DNA of 64,000 bases from CAVXFS01 sp963761115 (GTDB lineage Bacteria; Pseudomonadota; Gammaproteobacteria; Burkholderiales; Gallionellaceae): positions 434,001 through 498,000 of the forward strand of contig CAVXFS010000005.1 in the NCBI GenBank assembly GCA_963761115.1, in the 5' to 3' direction. This document shows positions 58,008 to 64,000 of the stretch, piece by piece (position 1 is the stretch's first letter; each line of letters starts with the position of its first letter). The notes under the pieces were generated by a model. That model searched no databases. It saw only the letters and a program-made list of their open reading frames with translations, and had not been told where the DNA came from. A program made the position numbers and the translations under genes.

Positions 58008-59669
58008 ATGTTGAAGTTTCTCAGCATTCGCGACTTCGTCATCGTCGATTCCCTCGAGCTCGATTTCTCCCCCGGCTTTACTGCATTGACCGGCGAGACC
58101 GGTGCAGGCAAATCAATTCTGATCGATGCGTTGTCGCTGGCGCTGGGCGAGCGCGGCGATGCCGGGATGGTGCGCAGCGGTTGCGAACGCACCGAGATCA
58201 GCGCTGAATTCGATATCGGTGGCTTGCCGTCGGTGCAGGAGTGGTTGCGTGCACAGGAACTTGAAGGCGATGCCGGCACCTGCTTGCTGCGCCGTGTGCT
58301 GGATAGCGGCGGTCGTTCACGCGGCTTCATCAACGGCAGCACTGCCACCATGCAACAATTGCGTGAGGCGGGGGAGTTGCTGCTCGACATTCATGGACAG
58401 CATGCGCATCAATCCATGTTGCGGCCCGATATCCAGCGCGACCTGCTGGACGGCTATGCCGGCCAGGAAAATGCAGCGCAAGCGGTGGCGCAACTGTTTC
58501 GCGACTGGCAGGCGTTGCAACGCCGCCGCATTCAGCTGGAACAGAATACCGAAGCCGTCGCCGCCGAGCGCGAATTACTGTCGTTCCAGCAGCGTGAATT
58601 GAAAAACCTGAATTTCAGCCTGCCGGACTGGCAGGATCTGCAGGCCGAGCATGCGCGCCTGTCTCACGCAGCCGGCCTGCTGGAAACCGCGCAGTTCGGC
58701 ATCGAGGTGCTGGGCGAATCCGATAGCGCCTGCCTGACGCAACTGAGCGCGCTGCTGGCGCGGCTGCGTGACGGCGTGGAATTCGATGCCGGCTTGCGCG
58801 ACACGCTGGCCATGCTGGAAAGCGCACAGAATGAATTGCAGGAAGCGGTGTATGCGTTGCGCCATTACCAGGACAAGCTGGATGCCGATCCCGCGCTGTT
58901 GCGCGAGCAGGAACAGCGCATCGCGGACATCGTCGAGATGGCGCGCAAATACCGTGTGGCGCCGGAGTCGCTGCCGGAGGCGATGCAGCGTATCGTTTCC
59001 CGTCTCGGCGAACTGGGTAGCGATGACGACCTGGCGGCGTTGGTGCAGCAGGAAGCGGCGGCGCTGGCAAGCTATCGCGATGCGGCGAACAAACTGGGTG
59101 TTGCACGCAAAAAGGCGGCAAAAAAACTGTCGCAGGACATCTCCGCTGCGATGCAGGATCTGGCGATGCCGGGCGGCAGTTTTGCCGTGGCCCTGACGAC
59201 CTTGTCCGCGGGCAATGCGCACGGCCTGGAGTCGATCGAGTTTCAGGTAGCAGCCAATCCCGGCTCGCCCCTGCGCAGCCTGGCAAAAGTCGCTTCCGGC
59301 GGCGAGCTCTCGCGCATCAGCCTGGCGATCCAGGTTGCCGCGCTGAAAGTGGCCACCGTGCCTACGCTGATCTTCGACGAGGTGGACAGCGGCATCGGCG
59401 GGCGCGTGGCGCAGATCGTCGGGCAACTGCTCAAGCGTCTGGGACAGCGCCATCAGGTGATGTGCGTGACGCACCTGCCTCAGGTCGCGGCACAGGCGGA
59501 TGTTCAGTGGCAGGTGAGCAAGGCCGAGCGCGATGGCATGACCCTGAGCCGCATCCGCGAACTCGATGCGGAGCAGCGGGTCGAGGAGATCGCGCGCATG
59601 CTGGGCGGGGTGAAGATCACCGAGACCACGCGCAGGCATGCGGCGGAAATGCTCGGTGCGGCTGCTTGA
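58008..59669 (+). CDS. recN: DNA repair protein RecN
   Basis: 553 residues, SMC-like. Walker A GETGAGKS at residues 29-36, long coiled-coil arms in the middle (about 160-360), ABC signature ASGGELSRISLAIQ and Walker B LIFDEVDSGIGG. Acts in double-strand break repair. It starts at the base after the nadK stop, so its ribosome binding site lies inside nadK; the two are translationally coupled. Confidence 0.96.
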   Translation: MLKFLSIRDFVIVDSLELDFSPGFTALTGETGAGKSILIDALSLALGERGDAGMVRSGCERTEISAEFDIGGLPSVQEWLRAQELEGDAGTCLLRRVLDSGGRSRGFINGSTATMQQLREAGELLLDIHGQHAHQSMLRPDIQRDLLDGYAGQENAAQAVAQLFRDWQALQRRRIQLEQNTEAVAAERELLSFQQRELKNLNFSLPDWQDLQAEHARLSHAAGLLETAQFGIEVLGESDSACLTQLSALLARLRDGVEFDAGLRDTLAMLESAQNELQEAVYALRHYQDKLDADPALLREQEQRIADIVEMARKYRVAPESLPEAMQRIVSRLGELGSDDDLAALVQQEAAALASYRDAANKLGVARKKAAKKLSQDISAAMQDLAMPGGSFAVALTTLSAGNAHGLESIEFQVAANPGSPLRSLAKVASGGELSRISLAIQVAALKVATVPTLIFDEVDSGIGGRVAQIVGQLLKRLGQRHQVMCVTHLPQVAAQADVQWQVSKAERDGMTLSRIRELDAEQRVEEIARMLGGVKITETTRRHAAEMLGAAA

Positions 59670-59788
59670 TGTATCATGCAGCCGTTCAGCACGAATAATC
59701 CTTTGGCATAATATCCCCTCCTCCTTGCAGGGCGGGAGTAAACGCGGCTCCAATGAACAATCAGGATTTAGTAAAAGGTACTGAAAAA

Positions 59789-60166
59789 ATGCGTATAAAA
59801 TTCATCATTATTTCCATCCTGCTCGCTTCGTGCAGCGAAATGGGGTTGCCCAGTTTCTCTTCGTTGAGGCCGTACCATGTGCCGATACGCCAGGGCAATC
59901 TGGTCACACCCGAAATGCTGGAACAGGTCAAGCTGGGCATGCCGGCCGGGCAGCTGCGCGCCATCCTCGGCACGCCGCTGATCCAGGATCCGTTCCATGC
60001 CAACCGCTGGGATTATTATTACAGCCTGAAGCAGGGTAGCAAGCTGGAAGACAAGCAGCGCCTGACTCTGTACCTGGAAAACGACAAGCTGGTGCGTATC
60101 GATGACAGCCATATGCCCAAACAGTCCGTGCCGACCGTGCCGGATGCCGGCGTGAAGGACAAATAA
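59789..60166 (+). CDS. bamE: outer membrane assembly lipoprotein BamE (SmpA/OmlA)
   Basis: 125 residues from the ATG at 59789, which begins a lipoprotein signal (MRIKFIIISILLASC, lipobox LASC); the upstream in-frame ATG at 59753 would spoil it. The SmpA/OmlA domain shows QGNLVTPEMLEQVKLGMPAG and LRAILGTPLIQDPFHANRWD. Part of the Bam complex that inserts barrel proteins in the outer membrane. Located between recN and dapB. Confidence 0.95.
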   Translation: MRIKFIIISILLASCSEMGLPSFSSLRPYHVPIRQGNLVTPEMLEQVKLGMPAGQLRAILGTPLIQDPFHANRWDYYYSLKQGSKLEDKQRLTLYLENDKLVRIDDSHMPKQSVPTVPDAGVKDK

Positions 60167-60168
60167 GC

Positions 60169-60981
60169 ATGGGCAGGATCAAGGTCGCGATAGCCGGCAG
60201 CGCCGGCCGCATGGGCAGGACATTGCTGGAAGCGCTAGCGCAGACGGATGACCTGGCTTTGCACGCGGCGCTCGAGCATGAAGCCCGCCCGCATCTTGGC
60301 AAGGATGCATCGGAGTTCGGCGGCGCGCGCGGGATCCCCATTCGTTCCGATGTGGATGCGGCATTGTCGGGTGCGGATACATTGATCGATTTCACTCAGC
60401 CTGAAGGCACGCTACGTCACCTGGAAGCCTGTCGCCGTCTCGGCGTCAACATGGTAGTCGGCACCACCGGGCTGTCGGCACAGCAGAAGGCGCAACTCGG
60501 CGCCGCTGCGCAGGATATCGGCATCGTGTTCGCGCCCAACATGAGTGTCGGCGTGAACCTGATCTTCAAGTTGCTGGAGACCGCTTCGCGCGTGCTGGCC
60601 GAGGGCTATGACATCGAGATCATCGAGGCGCATCATCGCCACAAGGTGGATGCGCCGTCGGGCACCGCATTGGGCATGGGCGAAGTCGTTGCCCGCACGC
60701 TGGGCCGTGATCTGGCGCAATGCGCGGTATACGGCCGCCAGGGCGTCACCGGCGAGCGCGATCCCTCCACCATCGGTTTCGCCACCGTGCGCGGCGGCGA
60801 CATCGTCGGCGACCACACCGTGCTGTTTGCCGGCACCGGCGAGCGCATCGAGATCACCCACAAGGCCAGCAGCCGTGCCACCTTCGCGCTGGGCGCCTTG
60901 CGTGCCGCGCGTTTCCTGCAAACCCACCCGGCGGGATTGTATGACATGCAGGATGTGCTGGGATTGAAAAGCAGCGAGTAG
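60169..60981 (+). CDS. dapB: 4-hydroxy-tetrahydrodipicolinate reductase
   Basis: 270 residues. Lysine/diaminopimelate pathway, NAD(P)H-dependent. N-terminal nucleotide motif VAIAGSAGRMGRTLL, GTTGLSAQQK, and catalytic EAHHRHKVDAPSGTALGMGE. Two bases after the bamE stop. Its TAG stop is the first TAG of a family B repeat. Confidence 0.97.
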   Translation: MGRIKVAIAGSAGRMGRTLLEALAQTDDLALHAALEHEARPHLGKDASEFGGARGIPIRSDVDAALSGADTLIDFTQPEGTLRHLEACRRLGVNMVVGTTGLSAQQKAQLGAAAQDIGIVFAPNMSVGVNLIFKLLETASRVLAEGYDIEIIEAHHRHKVDAPSGTALGMGEVVARTLGRDLAQCAVYGRQGVTGERDPSTIGFATVRGGDIVGDHTVLFAGTGERIEITHKASSRATFALGALRAARFLQTHPAGLYDMQDVLGLKSSE

Positions 60982-61053
60982 CCGGTAGCTGGTAGCGGTT
61001 TTGTCGCGCCCTGTGGGCGCGGGTTTGGCTACCAGCTACTGGCCACCAGCTAA
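60978..61053. repeat. iterated-heptamer palindrome, family B copy 2
   Basis: Between dapB and the GDT1-like gene. Left TAGCCGGTAGCTGGTAGC, an inner hairpin GCGCCC-TGT-GGGCGC, right GCTACCAGCTACTGGCCACC then AGCTA. The opening TAG is the dapB stop codon. Confidence 0.85.
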
Positions 61054-61070
61054 AATTCGAGGAAACCCCC

Positions 61071-61343
61071 ATGGACTGGAAGATACTCGCCACTGTTTTC
61101 GTCGCCGTGTTCATCGCCGAAATGGGCGACAAGACGCAACTCGCCACCATGCTGTTCGCTTCCGACAAGGAAGTCGGCAAGTGGACCATCTTCTGCGGCG
61201 CCTCGCTGGCGCTGGTTGCTGCGTCCGGTATCGGCGTGCTGGCCGGTGGCGCCATCTCCAGCGTCATCAGCGAGAAACACCTGCACTATATTGCGGGCGC
61301 AGGCTTCGTCATTATCGGATTGTGGACTCTGTGGAAGGCGTGA
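61071..61343 (+). CDS. GDT1/TMEM165 (UPF0016) family membrane protein
   Basis: 90 residues with three membrane helices and one copy of the family motif EMGDKTQ (AVFIAEMGDKTQLATMLFAS). Family members transport Mn2+ or Ca2+ out of the cytoplasm; bacterial ones often carry two repeats, whereas this is a single-repeat form that must pair with itself or with a partner. No second copy is adjacent in the window. 17 bases after the family B repeat. Confidence 0.88.
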   Translation: MDWKILATVFVAVFIAEMGDKTQLATMLFASDKEVGKWTIFCGASLALVAASGIGVLAGGAISSVISEKHLHYIAGAGFVIIGLWTLWKA

Positions 61344-61418
61344 TCCGGGCTGCAGCATCGTGCAGCCAAGCGAAATAATTTTCGCATCAGCCCCAATCAC
61401 CCCGAAGTGTTGCTGCAT

Positions 61419-61447
61419 TTGATGCCCCCCCTCATATCGGCTATAAT
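61419..61447 (+). promoter_or_regulatory. sigma70-type promoter of carAB
   Basis: TTGATG (61419-61424), 17-base spacer, TATAAT (61442-61447). Good match at ideal spacing. Expected start of transcription is about 61454, 8 bases before a strong leader hairpin. Confidence 0.72.
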
Positions 61448-61461
61448 GTTTCCCAATCCAG

Positions 61462-61490
61462 AGCGGGATGAACGAACGGTTCGTCCCGCT
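61462..61490 (+). promoter_or_regulatory. 12-bp leader hairpin before carA
   Basis: AGCGGGATGAAC, loop GAACG, GTTCGTCCCGCT: every pair matches in RNA (one G-U). It is followed by TCTTTATG. Lying between promoter and carA start (61522), it could be an attenuator or mRNA-stabilising leader. Confidence 0.6.
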
Positions 61491-61521
61491 TCTTTATGTC
61501 ATATGCCTTGGGAGTCATCCG

Positions 61522-62643
<1,122 letters not shown>

Positions 62644-62646
<3 letters not shown>

Positions 62647-62733
62647 TCGTTAGACGTTAGTCATTAGTTAAAACCGCGCAGCGACAACACCAACTAACGA
62701 CTAACGTCTAACGACTAACGACTAACGACTGAA
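62644..62733. repeat. iterated-heptamer palindrome, family A copy 3
   Basis: Between carA and carB. Left CGTTAGT, CGTTAGA, CGTTAGT, CATTAGT; right ACTAACG, ACTAACG, TCTAACG, ACTAACG, ACTAACG, ACT. The variant AGA/TCT units face each other. The centre AAACCGCGCAGCGACAAC is the reverse complement of the copy 1 and 2 centres with two bases missing, so this copy is inverted. Confidence 0.88.
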
Positions 62734-62738
62734 GAATT

Positions 62739-64000
<1,262 letters not shown>

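Overview
The window looks like chromosome of a betaproteobacterium in the order Nitrosomonadales, most likely Gallionellaceae-like (Sideroxydans/Gallionella). That placement is an inference from gene order and protein style (ilvB-ilvH-ilvC-psd-pssA, sigma factor-DUF3619-DUF3106, lptF/lptG divergent from pepA-holC-valS, nadK-recN-bamE-dapB-carA-carB, hrcA/hemH). Base composition is fairly high in GC. I saw no rRNA, tRNA, CRISPR array, prophage or transposase gene.

Layout. 1-319: start of a collagen-like lipoprotein. 723-9257: a minus-strand signalling island with two PAS/hybrid histidine kinases, three response regulators (two REC-PAS, one REC-GGDEF), a double-domain KaiC-like ATPase and a small unknown partner. 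Parts of the island are near-identical duplicates. 9405-10196: Crp/Fnr-type regulator. 10366-15373: branched-chain amino acid genes (ilvB, ilvH, ilvC) running into phospholipid genes (psd, pssA). 15479-16825: sigma factor, DUF3619 and DUF3106 genes. 16854-23199: a response regulator, a porin / phosphate-binding-like / hybrid kinase operon, and a membrane Ser/Thr kinase. 23196-30705: lptG, lptF, then pepA, holC, a small unknown gene and valS. 30727-35638: rhodanese, Ser/Thr kinase with a cyclic-nucleotide-binding domain, BepA-like protease, GNAT, YgfZ. 35936-38793: peptide-type solute-binding lipoprotein plus a phytochelatin-synthase-like protein. 38829-47669: glycan/protein modification island (FkbM-glycosyltransferase fusion, family 2 glycosyltransferase, and three SEC-C + TPR proteins ending in OGT, OGT and sulfotransferase domains). 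47770-64000: housekeeping genes rhlE, rsgA, phhB, a cytochrome c, M48 protease, orn, a glycosyltransferase-like gene, hemH, hrcA, nadK, recN, bamE, dapB, a GDT1-like gene, carA and the start of carB.

Three things stand out beyond the gene list. First, the KaiC-like/two-component island and the SEC-C-TPR-transferase trio are the best candidates for poorly described systems. Second, several families of intergenic palindromes are present: two built from iterated 7-bp units (A: CGTTAGT; B: TAGCTGG-like) that sit inside operons and often supply the stop codon of the upstream gene, a GGGGGA-hairpin element of about 110 bp (one copy lies in frame inside a gene), and a short GTTGGGCT-type palindrome. 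Third, frameshifts are very patchy: pssA, psd, ilvH and valS are riddled with mostly single-base indels and ilvB has an in-frame amber codon, while neighbouring genes are clean. Local sequence error is the simplest explanation, so these broken genes should be read as probably intact in the organism.
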